Below are positions 17,677 to 28,489 of a stretch of DNA of 64,000 bases, in pieces. The notes under the pieces are model-generated. The model worked only from the letters and a program-made list of their open reading frames with translations, searched no databases and had not been told where the DNA came from. The stretch comes from Massilia sp. Root418. Lineage in GTDB: Bacteria > Pseudomonadota > Gammaproteobacteria > Burkholderiales > Burkholderiaceae_D. Numbering within the stretch: position 1 is the first letter of the stretch; every line of letters starts with the position of its first letter. The translations under genes were made by a program, and so were the position numbers. The DNA lies in NCBI RefSeq assembly GCF_001425265.1, contig NZ_LMEC01000002.1, forward strand, positions 3,427-67,426, in the 5' to 3' direction.

Positions 17677-18753
17677 ATGTCTTTATTGTCTAATTCATCA
17701 CCCAACGGCGCTCCCACCGTCACCGACGGCGGCGCCGACGCTCGCCTGATCCTGTTGAAAGATTGGCTCGTTTCCCTCAACCTGGTCGATCCGGCTTCCG
17801 CGCGTCCCGCCTCGGCCGACGCCAGCTTCCGCCGCTACTTCCGCGTCGACGTGCTGCCCGCGCACCAGGCGGCCCACGGCGCCACCCTGATCGTAATGGA
17901 CGCGCCGCCCGAACGCGAGAACGTGCCGGCCTTCGTCAAGGTTGACGCGCTGTTCGGCGCCGCCGGCGTGTCCGTGCCCGTCATCGTGGCGCAGGACGTC
18001 GAGCGCGGCCTGCTGCTGCTGCAAGACCTGGGCACCAGCACCTACCTGCAGGTGCTGGACCACGACAACGCCTCCACCATGTACGCCGAGGCGCTGGAAG
18101 CGCTGGTCAGGATCCAGAAAGCCAGCCAGCCCGGCGTGCTGCCCGAATTCGACCGCGCCTTCATGCTGCGCGAGCTGAACCTGTTCCCGGAATGGTACAT
18201 CGCCAAGCACCTGGGCGCGGTGCTGACCGACGCCCAGGCGGCCGAGCTGCAAAAGGTGTTCGACGCCATCATCGCCAACTGCCTGGCGCAGCAGCAGGTC
18301 TTCATGCACCGCGATTTCCACTCGCGCAACCTGATGTGGATGGACGAGAAGAACCCCGGCATCCTGGACTTCCAGGATGCGGTGTACGGCCCCATCACCT
18401 ACGACGTGGCCTCGCTGCTGCGCGACGCCTATATTTCGTGGGACGAGGAACTGGTGCTGGACTGGGCCATCCGCTACTGGCAGCACGCCAAGGCGGAAGG
18501 CCTGCCGGTCAACAAGGACATCGATTCCTTCTACAAGGACTTCGAGTACATGGCGCTGCAGCGCCACCTGAAAATCCTCGGCATCTTCTGCCGCCTGAAC
18601 TACCGCGACGGCAAGCCGCTGTACCTGGGCGACCTGCCGACGGTGCTGGAATACGTGCGCAAGACGGCCGGCCGCTACAAGGACCTGAAACCGCTGCTGC
18701 GCCTGCTGGACGCGCTGGAAAACAAACAGCCCCAAGTCGGCTACACCTTCTGA
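17677..18753 (+). CDS. amgK: N-acetylmuramate/N-acetylglucosamine kinase AmgK
   Basis: 358 residues from the ATG at 17677. An aminoglycoside-phosphotransferase fold with the catalytic loop HRDFHSRNLMW and metal-binding ILDFQDAVYGP. Adjacency to murU identifies it as the anomeric sugar kinase that makes MurNAc-1-phosphate and GlcNAc-1-phosphate from recycled cell wall. This pathway bypasses de novo UDP-MurNAc synthesis and is known from Pseudomonas to contribute to fosfomycin tolerance. The first ~25 residues are low-complexity and may be dispensable. murU starts 10 bases downstream. Confidence 0.9.
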   Translation: MSLLSNSSPNGAPTVTDGGADARLILLKDWLVSLNLVDPASARPASADASFRRYFRVDVLPAHQAAHGATLIVMDAPPERENVPAFVKVDALFGAAGVSVPVIVAQDVERGLLLLQDLGTSTYLQVLDHDNASTMYAEALEALVRIQKASQPGVLPEFDRAFMLRELNLFPEWYIAKHLGAVLTDAQAAELQKVFDAIIANCLAQQQVFMHRDFHSRNLMWMDEKNPGILDFQDAVYGPITYDVASLLRDAYISWDEELVLDWAIRYWQHAKAEGLPVNKDIDSFYKDFEYMALQRHLKILGIFCRLNYRDGKPLYLGDLPTVLEYVRKTAGRYKDLKPLLRLLDALENKQPQVGYTF

Positions 18754-18763
18754 GGACGGCGCC

Positions 18764-19470
18764 ATGAAAGCCATGATACTGGCAGCCGGACGCGGCGAAC
18801 GCATGCGCCCGCTGACCGACGACTGTCCCAAGCCGCTGCTGAAGGTGCGCGGCCGGCCGCTGATCGTCTGGCACATCCTGAACCTGGTGCGCGCCGGGAT
18901 CACGGAGATCGTCATCAACCATTCCTGGCTCGGCCACATGATCGAGGATGCGCTGGGCGACGGCAGCCAGTTCGGCGCCCAGATCCGCTACTCGCCGGAG
19001 CCGGTGCCGCTGGAAACGGCGGGCGGCATCGCGCAGGCGCGCCACCTGCTGGGCGAAGAGCCCTTCGTGTGCCTGTCGGCCGACATCTACTGCCCGTATT
19101 TCGATTTCGAGCAGGTCTTGGATGTGCTGCACGATAAGGACATGTGGGGCAATCCCTACCCCAGGGACAAGCGCGACGCGGCCTGGATCTGGCTCACCAA
19201 GAACCCCTGGCACAACCCCAAGGGCGACTTTGCGCTGAACATGTACAGCGTGGCCAACGAGGGCGAACCGCTGTGGAACTTCGGGAACATCGGCGTGTAC
19301 CGGCCCGAGATGTTCGACGGGATTGCACCGGGCCAGCACGCCCGCATGGGCAGCTTGATCCGCAAGTACGCGGACCTGGGCCAGGTGGGCGGCGAGCTGT
19401 ATGAAGGCGACTGGGTCAACGTCGGCACCGTGGACCAGCTCAATGAGCTCAACGGCCTGAAGGCGGCGCC

Positions 19471-19474
<4 letters not shown>
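18764..19474 (+). CDS. murU: N-acetylmuramate alpha-1-phosphate uridylyltransferase MurU
   Basis: 236 residues. The nucleotidyltransferase signature MILAAGRGERMRPLTDDCPK is at the N-terminus, with KPLLKVRGRPLI following. MurU transfers UMP from UTP to MurNAc-1-phosphate made by AmgK, giving UDP-MurNAc for peptidoglycan synthesis. It is tightly linked to amgK and overlaps pepP by four bases (ATGA). Homology to other sugar-1-phosphate nucleotidyltransferases is general, so the assignment relies on the amgK neighbour. Confidence 0.9.
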
Positions 19475-20816
<1,342 letters not shown>

Positions 20817-20820
<4 letters not shown>

Positions 20821-22052
20821 GCAGCATGGGCGGCATGGACGGCATGGGCGGCATGGGCACGCGGAGCCGCAGCTACACGAGTACATACACCGGTGCCGCC
20901 GAGGCGCCGGCGCCGGACTACGACATCGCCATCTGCGGCGCGGGGCCGGCCGGCATGGCACTGGCGGCGCTGCTGGCCAAACGCGGCGTGGCGCCGCAGC
21001 GCATCGCGCTGATCGACGCGCGCACCCTGCAGCAGGCCAGCAACGATCCGCGCTCGCTGGCGCTGTCCTACGGCAGCCGACAGCTGCTGGAAGACATCGG
21101 CTGCTGGCCGGTGGCCGCCACCGCCATCCACCAGATCCACGTGTCGCGCCGCGGCCAATTCGGGCGCAGCATGATAGATCGCGAAGAGCACAAGCTGGAG
21201 GCGCTGGGCTACGTGAGCCGCTACGGCGCGCTGGTGACGGAGCTGGGCGCCGCCTGCGAGCGCGCCGGCATTGCCGCGCTGCGGCCGGCGCTGGTGACCG
21301 GCCTGGACGAGCAGCCGGACCTGGTTGCCGTCACCATCGAGGAAGACGGCAAGCCGCGCACGCTCACCGCCGCCATCGTGGTGCAGGCCGAGGGCGGACT
21401 GTTCGGCGAACAGCAGGCCAGGTCCATGCAGCGCGACTACGGCCAGACCGCCATCATCGCCCAGGTGCGCAGCAGCGCGCCGGTGCCGCACCGCGCCTAC
21501 GAACGCTTCACGGAACAGGGGCCGTTGGCGCTGCTGCCGCAGGACGACGAGTATTCGCTGGTATGGTGCGTGCGGCCGGAGCTGGCGCAAGCCCTGCTCG
21601 GCCTGGACGACGCGGCCTTCCTGCAGCGGCTGGGCGAGGCTTTCGGCACGCGCCTGGGCAGCTTCACGGCCGTGTCGCGCCGCCTCGGCTTCCCGCTCGG
21701 CCTGAACGCCGGCAAGGCCGGCGATGCAGGATCGGCGCGCATGGCCGCCATCGGCAATGCCGCGCAGACCCTGCACCCGGTGGCAGGCCAGGGCCTGAAC
21801 CTGGGCCTGCGCGACGCCGCCGTGCTGGCGCGCCTGCTGGCGCAAGGGGCCACGCCGGCCATGCTGGCGCAGTATGACAGCCTGCGCCGCAGCGACCGCA
21901 GCGTGACCGTGCACCTGACCGACACCATGGCGCGCGTATTCGCCAACGACTCGCCCGCGCAAGCCCTGCTGGGCGCTTCGCTGGCCGCCATCGACCTGTT
22001 CGGCCCCGCGCGCAGCGTGCTGGCCGAGCTGATGATGTACGGCCGGCGCTGA
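20817..22052 (+). CDS. ubiH: FAD-dependent UbiH/UbiF/VisC-type hydroxylase
   Basis: 411 residues. FAD-binding GAGPAGMALAALLA near residue 40, then the family segment DPRSLALSYGSRQLLEDIG, and the second FAD motif GNAAQTLHPVAGQGLNLGLRD. These flavoproteins hydroxylate the ubiquinone ring. The pepP neighbour matches the E. coli pepP-ubiH order, which favours UbiH, though the exact ring position cannot be read from sequence. The first ~30 residues are an odd Met/Gly/Ser/Thr-rich low-complexity leader (MSSMGGMDGMGGMG) before the flavin fold. Confidence 0.82.
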
Positions 22053-22141
22053 GCCCCCTGCCGGCCGCCACCTGCCCAGCCGCGATCCGCTTGCAGCCAC
22101 CGCCCACCACCGCCGCCGCCACCGCCACCCCTTCCTGCGCC

Positions 22142-23074
22142 ATGCAAACTTCCACCGCCCAAGCCCGCACCGCCCTTGCAGGGCCCCGGCGCGCGCTGGC
22201 CACGGCGCTGCTGGCCGCGGCGCCGCTGCTGGCTGCTCAGCCATCAGCGCGGGCGGGCGAGGTGATGACCTGGCTGATGCCGGACTTCGCGCCCGCCTCG
22301 ATTCCCGTTGCCGGCAAGCCGGGCCAGGGCGTGGCAGACCAGGCCGTCAAGTTCGTCGTCGCCAGGTGGCCGCAAGCGGAGCACCGCTTCCTCTATGCCA
22401 ACGCGAGCCGCACCTGGGAGATGCTGGCGCGCGGCGAGCAGGCCTGCTTTGCCGCAGCGCTGCGCACGCCGGACCGTGAGCGCGTCGCCTATTTCAGCAA
22501 CGCCAACCGCCTGCCGCCGCCCAGCCTGGTCGTGCGCCGCGACGCACTGGCCTCGGTGCCGCTGAACAGTGCCGGCGAAGTGAACCTGGCCGCGCTGCTG
22601 GCGCAGCGTACGCTGCGCGGCCTGGTGGTGGAGAAGCGCAGTTACGGCACACTGGTGGACAAGGCCATCGCGCAGCGGCCGGCGCACTCCGCGCTGCACA
22701 CCACCGCCACCGGCAGCTACGGCAAGAACATTTTCAGGATGATCGCCGCCGGGCGCACGGACTATACGCTGGACTATGATTTCGCCTTCGCCTACGAGCT
22801 GGCGCAAACGCCGGAACTGTCCGCGCTGGCTACCGTGCCCATCGCCGGCAGCGGTGCGCCCGTCACCGCCGGCTTTGCCTGCCCGCGCACGGCATGGGGC
22901 CGCGCCGCCATAGTCCGCATCGACCGCATACTGGGCACGCCGGAGGGGGCCGCGGCACTGGTGCGGGCGCAGTCGAGCTGGCAGACGGAATCGTCGCGCC
23001 GGCGTTACGCGGCCGACATGGCCGAATTTGCGCGGCAGCGCGCCAGGCCCAGCCCTGCTGCGGACTTCGAATAA
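22142..23074 (+). CDS. TIGR02285-type periplasmic solute-binding-like protein
   Basis: 310 residues from the ATG at 22142; a TTG at 22091 would add 17 Pro/Ala/Thr-rich residues and seems unlikely. The signal peptide ends around PSARAGE. The mature start VMTWLMPDFAPASIPVAG and the rest resemble TIGR02285, a group related to periplasmic amino-acid-binding proteins but usually found without transporter genes. No permease or ATPase gene is nearby. Substrate is unknown. It is possibly a sensor-like orphan binding protein. Confidence 0.7.
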   Translation: MQTSTAQARTALAGPRRALATALLAAAPLLAAQPSARAGEVMTWLMPDFAPASIPVAGKPGQGVADQAVKFVVARWPQAEHRFLYANASRTWEMLARGEQACFAAALRTPDRERVAYFSNANRLPPPSLVVRRDALASVPLNSAGEVNLAALLAQRTLRGLVVEKRSYGTLVDKAIAQRPAHSALHTTATGSYGKNIFRMIAAGRTDYTLDYDFAFAYELAQTPELSALATVPIAGSGAPVTAGFACPRTAWGRAAIVRIDRILGTPEGAAALVRAQSSWQTESSRRRYAADMAEFARQRARPSPAADFE

Positions 23075-23079
23075 AAAAA

Positions 23080-23117
23080 GGCGGGTTACGCGGCTTCGCC
23101 GCTAACCCGCCCTACGG
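23080..23117. repeat. REP-like GGCGGGTTA palindrome, single copy
   Basis: GGCGGGTTA at 23080-23088 pairs with TAACCCGCC at 23103-23111, then CTACGG. The interior cgcggcttcgccgc extends the stem. It lies six bases after the stop of the preceding gene and before the convergent end of pntB, so it may stop transcription in either direction. Confidence 0.9.
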
Positions 23118-23131
23118 TACATCGTTCCGTT

Positions 23132-24604
23132 TTATTCGACGGCTTTGACCATGTCTTCAATGACCTTCTTGGCGTCGCCGAATACCATCATGGTGTTGGC
23201 CTGGTAGAACAGGTCGTTGTCCAGGCCCGCATAGCCGGAGGCCATGGAGCGCTTGTTGACGATGATGCTCTTGGCTTTGTAGGCTTCCAGGATGGGCATG
23301 CCGGCGATCGGCGATTTCGGATCCTTGGCGGCGGGGTTGACCACGTCGTTCGCGCCCAGCACCAGCACCACGTCGGTCTGGCCGAACTCGCCATTGATGT
23401 CTTCCATCTCGAACACCTGGTCGTACGGCACCTCGGCTTCGGCCAGCAGCACGTTCATGTGGCCGGGCATGCGGCCTGCCACCGGATGGATCGCGTACTT
23501 CACGGTCACGCCCTTGTGCGTCAGCTTTTCGACCAGCTCTTTCAGCGAGTGCTGCGCGCGCGCCACCGCCAGGCCGTAGCCTGGCACGATGATCACGGTT
23601 TCCGCGTTGGCCATGATGAAGGCCGCGTCGTCGGCGGAACCGGATTTCACCGGACGCGCAGGCTGCGCGCCGCCGCCCGACGAGGCAGCCGCCGCGTCGC
23701 CGCCGAAGCCGCCCAGGATCACGTTGAAGAAGGAGCGGTTCATGGCCTTGCACATGATGTAGGACAGGATGGCGCCCGAGGAACCCACCAGCGAACCGGC
23801 GATGATCAGCATGGCGTTGTTCAGCGAGAAGCCGATGCCCGCCGCCGCCCAGCCGGAGTAGGAGTTCAGCATCGACACCACCACCGGCATGTCCGCGCCG
23901 CCGATGGGGATGATGATCAGCACGCCCAGCACGAAGGCGATGGCGGTCATGATGATGAACGGGGTCCACGCCGGCTCCACGCCGCCGGCGAACACGAAGG
24001 CCAGGCCCAGGCCCACCATCACCACGGCCAGCACCAGGTTCAGCATGTGCTGGCCCGCGAACACCACCGGCGCGCCCTGGAACAGGCGGAACTTGTATTT
24101 GCCCGCCAGCTTGCCGAAGGCGATCACCGATCCGGAGAAGGTGATGGCGCCGACGAAGGTGCCGATGAACAGTTCGATGCGGTTACCCCTCGGCAGCGCT
24201 TCGCCCACCTGGGCAATATTGAACGCGTGCGGCTCGGACACGGCAGCCACCGCGATGCAGACTGCGGCCAGGCCGATCAGCGAGTGCATGGCCGCGACCA
24301 GCTCCGGCATCTTGGTCATCTCGACGGTCTTGGCGAGATAGGCGCCGATGCCGCCGCCCACCACCACGCCCAGCGCCACCAGGCCGAGGCCCAGGCCGTT
24401 GCCGGCGCCGGCGCTGGCCGCGTCGGCCCGCAGTTTGAGGATCAGCGCCAGCGTGGTAACGGCCGCGATGGCCATGCCGGTCATGCCGAAGGCGTTGCCC
24501 TTGCGGGCGCTGGCCGGGGACGACAAGCCCTTGAGCGCCTGGATGAAGCACACCGAGGCGATCAGGTACATCATCGTAACGAGGTTCATGCTGATGAAGC
24601 TCAT
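23132..24604 (-). CDS. pntB: NAD(P) transhydrogenase subunit beta
   Basis: 490 residues. The N-terminal half has eight or nine membrane helices of the proton channel. The C-terminal NADP(H)-binding domain III begins after a Gly/Ala/Ser linker near residue 305, with VIIVPGYGLAVARAQHSLKE and VLVLGANDVVNPAAKDP. The complex uses the proton gradient to reduce NADP+ with NADH. The start overlaps the stop of the preceding subunit gene by four bases (ATGA). Confidence 0.96.
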   Translation of the reverse strand: MSFISMNLVTMMYLIASVCFIQALKGLSSPASARKGNAFGMTGMAIAAVTTLALILKLRADAASAGAGNGLGLGLVALGVVVGGGIGAYLAKTVEMTKMPELVAAMHSLIGLAAVCIAVAAVSEPHAFNIAQVGEALPRGNRIELFIGTFVGAITFSGSVIAFGKLAGKYKFRLFQGAPVVFAGQHMLNLVLAVVMVGLGLAFVFAGGVEPAWTPFIIMTAIAFVLGVLIIIPIGGADMPVVVSMLNSYSGWAAAGIGFSLNNAMLIIAGSLVGSSGAILSYIMCKAMNRSFFNVILGGFGGDAAAASSGGGAQPARPVKSGSADDAAFIMANAETVIIVPGYGLAVARAQHSLKELVEKLTHKGVTVKYAIHPVAGRMPGHMNVLLAEAEVPYDQVFEMEDINGEFGQTDVVLVLGANDVVNPAAKDPKSPIAGMPILEAYKAKSIIVNKRSMASGYAGLDNDLFYQANTMMVFGDAKKVIEDMVKAVE

Positions 24605-24930
24605 GCTTTGCCCCCCTCGATTGCAGCCGCCGGCTTGGCCTTCGGTTCCTTCTTCTTGAACATCTCCAGCATGCGCTGGGTGACCAGGAAGCCGCCGAAC
24701 ACGTTGACGGCGGCCAGCGCCACCGCGACGGTACCGGCGATCTGGCCGGTCAGGCCTTCGGTCAGGCCGGCCGCCAGCATGGCGCCGACGATGATGATGG
24801 CCGAGACCGCGTTGGTCACCGCCATCAGCGGCGTGTGCAGCGCGGGCGTGACGCCCCAGACCACGTGGTAGCCGACGTAGATGGCCAGCACGAAGATAAT
24901 GAGATTGATGATGGTATGGCTAACTTCCAT
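24601..24930 (-). CDS. pntAB: NAD(P) transhydrogenase subunit alpha, membrane part
   Basis: 109 residues from the ATG at 24930, preceded by a strong AAGGAG. About three membrane helices (TIINLIIFVLAIYVGYHVVW; VSAIIIVGAMLAAG; TVAVALAAVNVFGGFLV). This is the short membrane piece which in E. coli is fused to the C-terminus of PntA. Here it is a separate gene, as in Rhodospirillum, lying between pntAA and pntB. Confidence 0.93.
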   Translation of the reverse strand: MEVSHTIINLIIFVLAIYVGYHVVWGVTPALHTPLMAVTNAVSAIIIVGAMLAAGLTEGLTGQIAGTVAVALAAVNVFGGFLVTQRMLEMFKKKEPKAKPAAAIEGGKA

Positions 24931-24941
24931 TTTTATTCTCC

Positions 24942-26054
24942 TTATTTGCGCAGGACCAGATTGTCGGCGCACACCAGGGTGGCCTTCAGGATCTCGTCTT
25001 CGCGGTCGATCACCAGCTTGTCTTCCTTGTCGATGATCAGTTTGAGGAAGTCCAGCACGTTGCGCGCGTACAGCGCGGACGCATCCGCCGCCACGTGGCA
25101 GGCCAGGTCCGGCTCGCCGACGATGTGCACGCCGTGCTTGATGACAGTCTTGTTCAGTTCCGACAGCGGGCAGTTGCCGCCCTGGCTGACGGCTAGGTCG
25201 ACGATGACGGAGCCGGGCTTCATGGCTTTCACGGTCTCTTCCGAAATCAGCACCGGCGCGGCGCGGCCCGGGATCAGCGCGGTGGTGATGACGATGTCGG
25301 CCTGCTTGGCGCGCTCGTGCACCAGCGCCGCCTGGCGCTTCATCCAGTCGGCCGGCATGGAGCGGGCATAGCCGCCCACGCCCTGCGCGATCTCTTTTTC
25401 TTCATCCGTGAGGAAAGGCACGTCGATGAACTTGGCGCCCAGCGATTCCACCTGCTCCTTCACCGGCGGGCGCACGTCGGACGCTTCGATCACCGCGCCC
25501 AGGCGCTTGGCGGTCGCAATCGCCTGCAGGCCGGCCACGCCCACGCCCATGATCAGCACGCGCGCCGCTTTCACGGTGCCGGCTGCCGTCATCAGCATGG
25601 GCATGAAGCGCTGGTAGGTGTTGGCGCCCACCAGCACGGCCTTGTAGCCGGCGATGTTGGCCTGCGAGGACAGCACGTCCATCGACTGCGCGCGCGTGAT
25701 GCGCGGCACCGCCTCCAGCGCGAAGGCTTGCAGCCCGGCCGCCGCCATGGCGGTGATGTTCTCCGCGTCGAAGGGATTGAGCATGCCGATCAACACCGTG
25801 CCCGGTTTCATCAGCACCCGTTCCTCCGCGCTCGGGGCGCGCACCTTCAGCACCACCTCGGCGCCGTAGGCGTCCGCCGCGGTGCCGATGGTGGCGCCGG
25901 CCGCCGCATAGGCCTCGTCGGTCACGGAAGCCGATACGCCGGCCCCGGACTGGACGATGATCTGATGCTTGGCAGCGAGCTTCTTTACTGTCTCTGGCGT
26001 GGCCGCGACCCGGGTTTCCCCAGGCCTCGTTTCCGCCGGTATGCCTATCCTCAT
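24942..26054 (-). CDS. pntAA: NAD(P) transhydrogenase subunit alpha, soluble NAD-binding part
   Basis: 370 residues, preceded by a perfect GGAGG. The alanine dehydrogenase/PNT N-terminal fold begins MRIGIPAETRPGETRVAATP; the NAD-binding domain carries RVLIMGVGVAGLQAIATAKR. Soluble domain I binds NAD(H) and exchanges hydride with domain III of PntB. First gene of the pntAA-pntAB-pntB operon. Confidence 0.96.
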   Translation of the reverse strand: MRIGIPAETRPGETRVAATPETVKKLAAKHQIIVQSGAGVSASVTDEAYAAAGATIGTAADAYGAEVVLKVRAPSAEERVLMKPGTVLIGMLNPFDAENITAMAAAGLQAFALEAVPRITRAQSMDVLSSQANIAGYKAVLVGANTYQRFMPMLMTAAGTVKAARVLIMGVGVAGLQAIATAKRLGAVIEASDVRPPVKEQVESLGAKFIDVPFLTDEEKEIAQGVGGYARSMPADWMKRQAALVHERAKQADIVITTALIPGRAAPVLISEETVKAMKPGSVIVDLAVSQGGNCPLSELNKTVIKHGVHIVGEPDLACHVAADASALYARNVLDFLKLIIDKEDKLVIDREDEILKATLVCADNLVLRK

Positions 26055-26354
26055 GTTGCCTCCAGAAGTTGCTATTAAATTTCGCTATTAAATATTGCCA
26101 AATAATGTTGCAAATCTTGCTCTTCCAGAGAACATAGCACGGTTTTCAAGAAAGATAACCTTTTTGGCCGAGCAACAACCATAGCCTGTCGCGCATAAGA
26201 TACCCCCGGTTTCATACCGTGAAAGCCATATCTCACGTGGTGCAAAACAAGTCCAACAAACCGGTTTTAATCGAAGTTTCCCTCTATTTAGTAGACATCG
26301 GAACGCAACACCCCGGAACAAGCTAAAATGGCGGCTCTTTCAAGGAAGAGACAC
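26055..26354. other. AT-rich intergenic region between pntAA and the Nudix gene
   Basis: About 300 bases, clearly lower in GC than the coding sequence. Both divergent promoters must be here. An open frame at 26088-26321 on the minus strand has Cys/aromatic-rich composition unlike the neighbours, and I do not regard it as a gene. A short palindrome AAACCGGTTT lies at 26258-26267. No terminator, riboswitch or known operator is recognised. Confidence 0.5.
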
Positions 26355-26837
26355 ATGCCGCGTACCTGGAGACCCTCTGTAACCGTTGCCGCTGTCATCG
26401 AACGCGATGGCAAATTCCTATTGATCGAGGAAGAGACCAGCGACGGGATACGCCTGAACCAGCCTGCGGGGCACCTGGATCCGTTCGAGTCGCTGGAACA
26501 GGCCGTGGTGCGCGAAGTGCTGGAGGAAACCGCCTACGATTTCACGCCCACCGGCCTGGTCGGCATGTATATGTCGCGCTACCGTTCGGCCCGCACCGGC
26601 GAGCCGGTGCAGTACCTGCGCTTCGCCTTCTGCGGCGTGGCCGGGGCCCTGCACGAGGGCCGCGCGCTGGACGAGGGCATCCTGCGCACCATGTGGCTCA
26701 CGCGCGATGAAATCGCGGCCTGCGCCGACCGCCACCGCAGCCCTTTGCTGCTCACCTGCGTCGACGAGTATATTGCGGGCAAACGGGCGCCGCTGGACCT
26801 GTTGCATACACATGTCTCCGTGTTCGACGAGGTTTGA
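26355..26837 (+). CDS. nudJ: Nudix hydrolase, NudJ-like
   Basis: 160 residues from the ATG at 26355 with AAGGAAGAG just upstream. The Nudix box is complete: G-H-L-D-P-F-E then seven residues, REVLEET. Together with the early segment PRTWRPSVTVAAVIERDGKF and the position directly before mnmA, this matches NudJ, a phosphatase acting on hydroxymethylpyrimidine pyrophosphate and nucleoside di/triphosphates. The same nudJ-mnmA order occurs in E. coli. Confidence 0.85.
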   Translation: MPRTWRPSVTVAAVIERDGKFLLIEEETSDGIRLNQPAGHLDPFESLEQAVVREVLEETAYDFTPTGLVGMYMSRYRSARTGEPVQYLRFAFCGVAGALHEGRALDEGILRTMWLTRDEIAACADRHRSPLLLTCVDEYIAGKRAPLDLLHTHVSVFDEV

Positions 26838-26880
26838 TCGAATTTATGGCAAGTTAGAAGAAGTTTGACGGAAATCAAGA

Positions 26881-27987
26881 ATGAGTAAGAAAAAAGTCGT
26901 TATCGGCATGTCCGGCGGGGTGGATTCCTCGGTCGCGGCGTGGATGCTCAAGGAACAGGGTTACGAGGTGATCGGCCTGTTCATGAAGAACTGGGAAGAT
27001 GACGACGACTCGGAGTACTGCTCCACGCGCCAGGACTGGATCGACGCGGCCAGCGTGGCCGACGTGGTGGGCGTGGACATCGAGGCGGTCAACTTCGCCG
27101 CCGAATACAAGGACCGCGTGTTCGCCGAGTTCCTGCGCGAGTACCAGGCCGGCCGCACCCCGAACCCGGACGTGCTGTGCAACGCCGAAATCAAGTTCAA
27201 GGCCTTCCTCGACCACGCCATGCACCTGGGCGCGGACCTGATCGCCACCGGCCATTACGCGCGCGTGCGGCAGAACACGGAGCACGGCCGCTTCGAGCTG
27301 CTGAAAGCCTTCGACCACACCAAGGACCAGAGCTACTTCCTGCACCGCCTGAACCAGGCGCAGTTGTCGAAGACCCTGTTCCCGCTGGGCGAGATCCCGA
27401 AAACCGAAGTGCGCAAGATCGCGGAAAAGCTGCAGCTGCCGAACGCCGCCAAGAAGGATTCGACCGGCATCTGCTTTATCGGCGAGCGCCCTTTCCGCGA
27501 GTTCCTGGGCCGCTACCTGCAGCACAAGCCGGGGCCGATGAAGACGCCGGACGGCAAGGTGGTGGGCGAGCACGTGGGCCTGTCGTTCTACACGCTGGGC
27601 CAGCGCAAGGGCATCGGCATCGGCGGCGTGAAGACGTACCAGAACGCCGACGGCTCCAGCGACGCCTGGTACGTGGCGCGCAAGGACATCGAGAACAACA
27701 CGCTGTGGGTGGTGCAGGGCCACGACCATCCGTGGCTGCTGTCGTCCGCGCTGACGGCGGACCAGGCCAGCTGGATCGCCGGCGCGGCGCCCGAGGCGGG
27801 CCGCATCTCGGCCAAGACCCGCTACCGCCAGGCCGACGTGCCGTGCGACGTGCAGGCCGGCGGCGCGCTTGAGTTTTCGCTGGGCTTCCCGGAAGCGCAG
27901 TGGGCGGTCACGCCGGGCCAGTCGGCCGTGCTGTATGACGGTGACGTCTGCCTGGGCGGCGGGATTATCGCTGGCTCGACCTTCTGA
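26881..27987 (+). CDS. mnmA: tRNA-specific 2-thiouridylase MnmA
   Basis: 368 residues. The PP-loop [16 protein letters not shown] is at the N-terminus. The catalytic cysteines are in [13 protein letters not shown] and [16 protein letters not shown]. MnmA activates U34 of Lys, Glu and Gln tRNAs with ATP and inserts sulfur delivered by the IscS/TusE relay, giving 2-thiouridine. It lies 43 bases after nudJ and is followed by a REP-like palindrome. Confidence 0.97.
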   Translation: MSKKKVVIGMSGGVDSSVAAWMLKEQGYEVIGLFMKNWEDDDDSEYCSTRQDWIDAASVADVVGVDIEAVNFAAEYKDRVFAEFLREYQAGRTPNPDVLCNAEIKFKAFLDHAMHLGADLIATGHYARVRQNTEHGRFELLKAFDHTKDQSYFLHRLNQAQLSKTLFPLGEIPKTEVRKIAEKLQLPNAAKKDSTGICFIGERPFREFLGRYLQHKPGPMKTPDGKVVGEHVGLSFYTLGQRKGIGIGGVKTYQNADGSSDAWYVARKDIENNTLWVVQGHDHPWLLSSALTADQASWIAGAAPEAGRISAKTRYRQADVPCDVQAGGALEFSLGFPEAQWAVTPGQSAVLYDGDVCLGGGIIAGSTF

Positions 27988-27993
27988 TTGTGC

Positions 27994-28053
27994 GGCGGGT
28001 TGCGCGCTGCGCGCTAACCCGCCCTACACGGCCCACACGGCCCACACGGCTTA
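27994..28053. repeat. REP-like palindrome plus short tandem repeat
   Basis: GGCGGGTT at 27994-28001 pairs with AACCCGCC at 28016-28023, with gcgcgc inner stem, then CTACACGG. It is followed by a 9-nt repeat (cccacacgg, about three units to 28050) immediately before the stop of the convergent receiver gene. A variant copy of the window-wide palindrome family. Confidence 0.85.
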
Positions 28054-28464
28054 CGCCGTACCTTCTCCGTTCTGATCCGCCAGCGCTTTCTGCTGGCGTT
28101 TTACCATGGCGATCACGGTATTGCGGATGGTGTTGAGCACCGTGCCGCCGTTGAAAGGCTTGACGATGAAGCCGTTGACGCCCATGGCGTGCGCCTTCTG
28201 CACGGTGGCCGCGTCGAACTCGCTCGACACCATGAAGATCAGCGCCTTCGGCCAGTTCTTGCGCAGCTCGGCGATGGAGGCCTCGTCGGCATCGAACACG
28301 TCGCGCGCGATGCAGACGATCTGCGGCTGGTATTTGACCATCAGCGCGATGGCGCTGGCGCCGGTGTGGCCCTGGCCGACCACGTCGTAGCCGCCGTCCA
28401 GCAGCACCGTATTGAGCAGGCCGCGCGCCACCGCGCTGGTGTCGACTATCACCGCTTTTAACAT
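28051..28464 (-). CDS. CheY-like single-domain receiver, atypical phosphorylation site
   Basis: 137 residues, a stand-alone receiver fold. It starts MLKAVIVDTSAVARGLL, with only one acidic residue where CheY has an Asp pair. The conserved Lys is present in GFIVKPFNGG. At the end of strand beta 3, where VLLD is expected, it reads IVCIARDVFD; by alignment the phospho-acceptor position is Ala53, with Asp55 the nearest acid. It may therefore be a pseudo-receiver or use a shifted Asp. No kinase gene is adjacent. A Gln/Glu-rich tail ends the protein. Confidence 0.75.
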   Translation of the reverse strand: MLKAVIVDTSAVARGLLNTVLLDGGYDVVGQGHTGASAIALMVKYQPQIVCIARDVFDADEASIAELRKNWPKALIFMVSSEFDAATVQKAHAMGVNGFIVKPFNGGTVLNTIRNTVIAMVKRQQKALADQNGEGTA

Positions 28465-28489
28465 CTCTCACCCCATTTGTTCTTGGTTC

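Noticed and set aside
23132..26054. Three-gene transhydrogenase as a broken pntA
   Set aside because: The split alpha subunit is a known natural arrangement; each piece has its own good ribosome site and complete domain.
26088..26321. 77-codon minus-strand frame in the pntAA-nudJ gap
   Set aside because: Cys- and aromatic-rich composition unlike genome coding sequence, no ribosome site, no similarity recognised.
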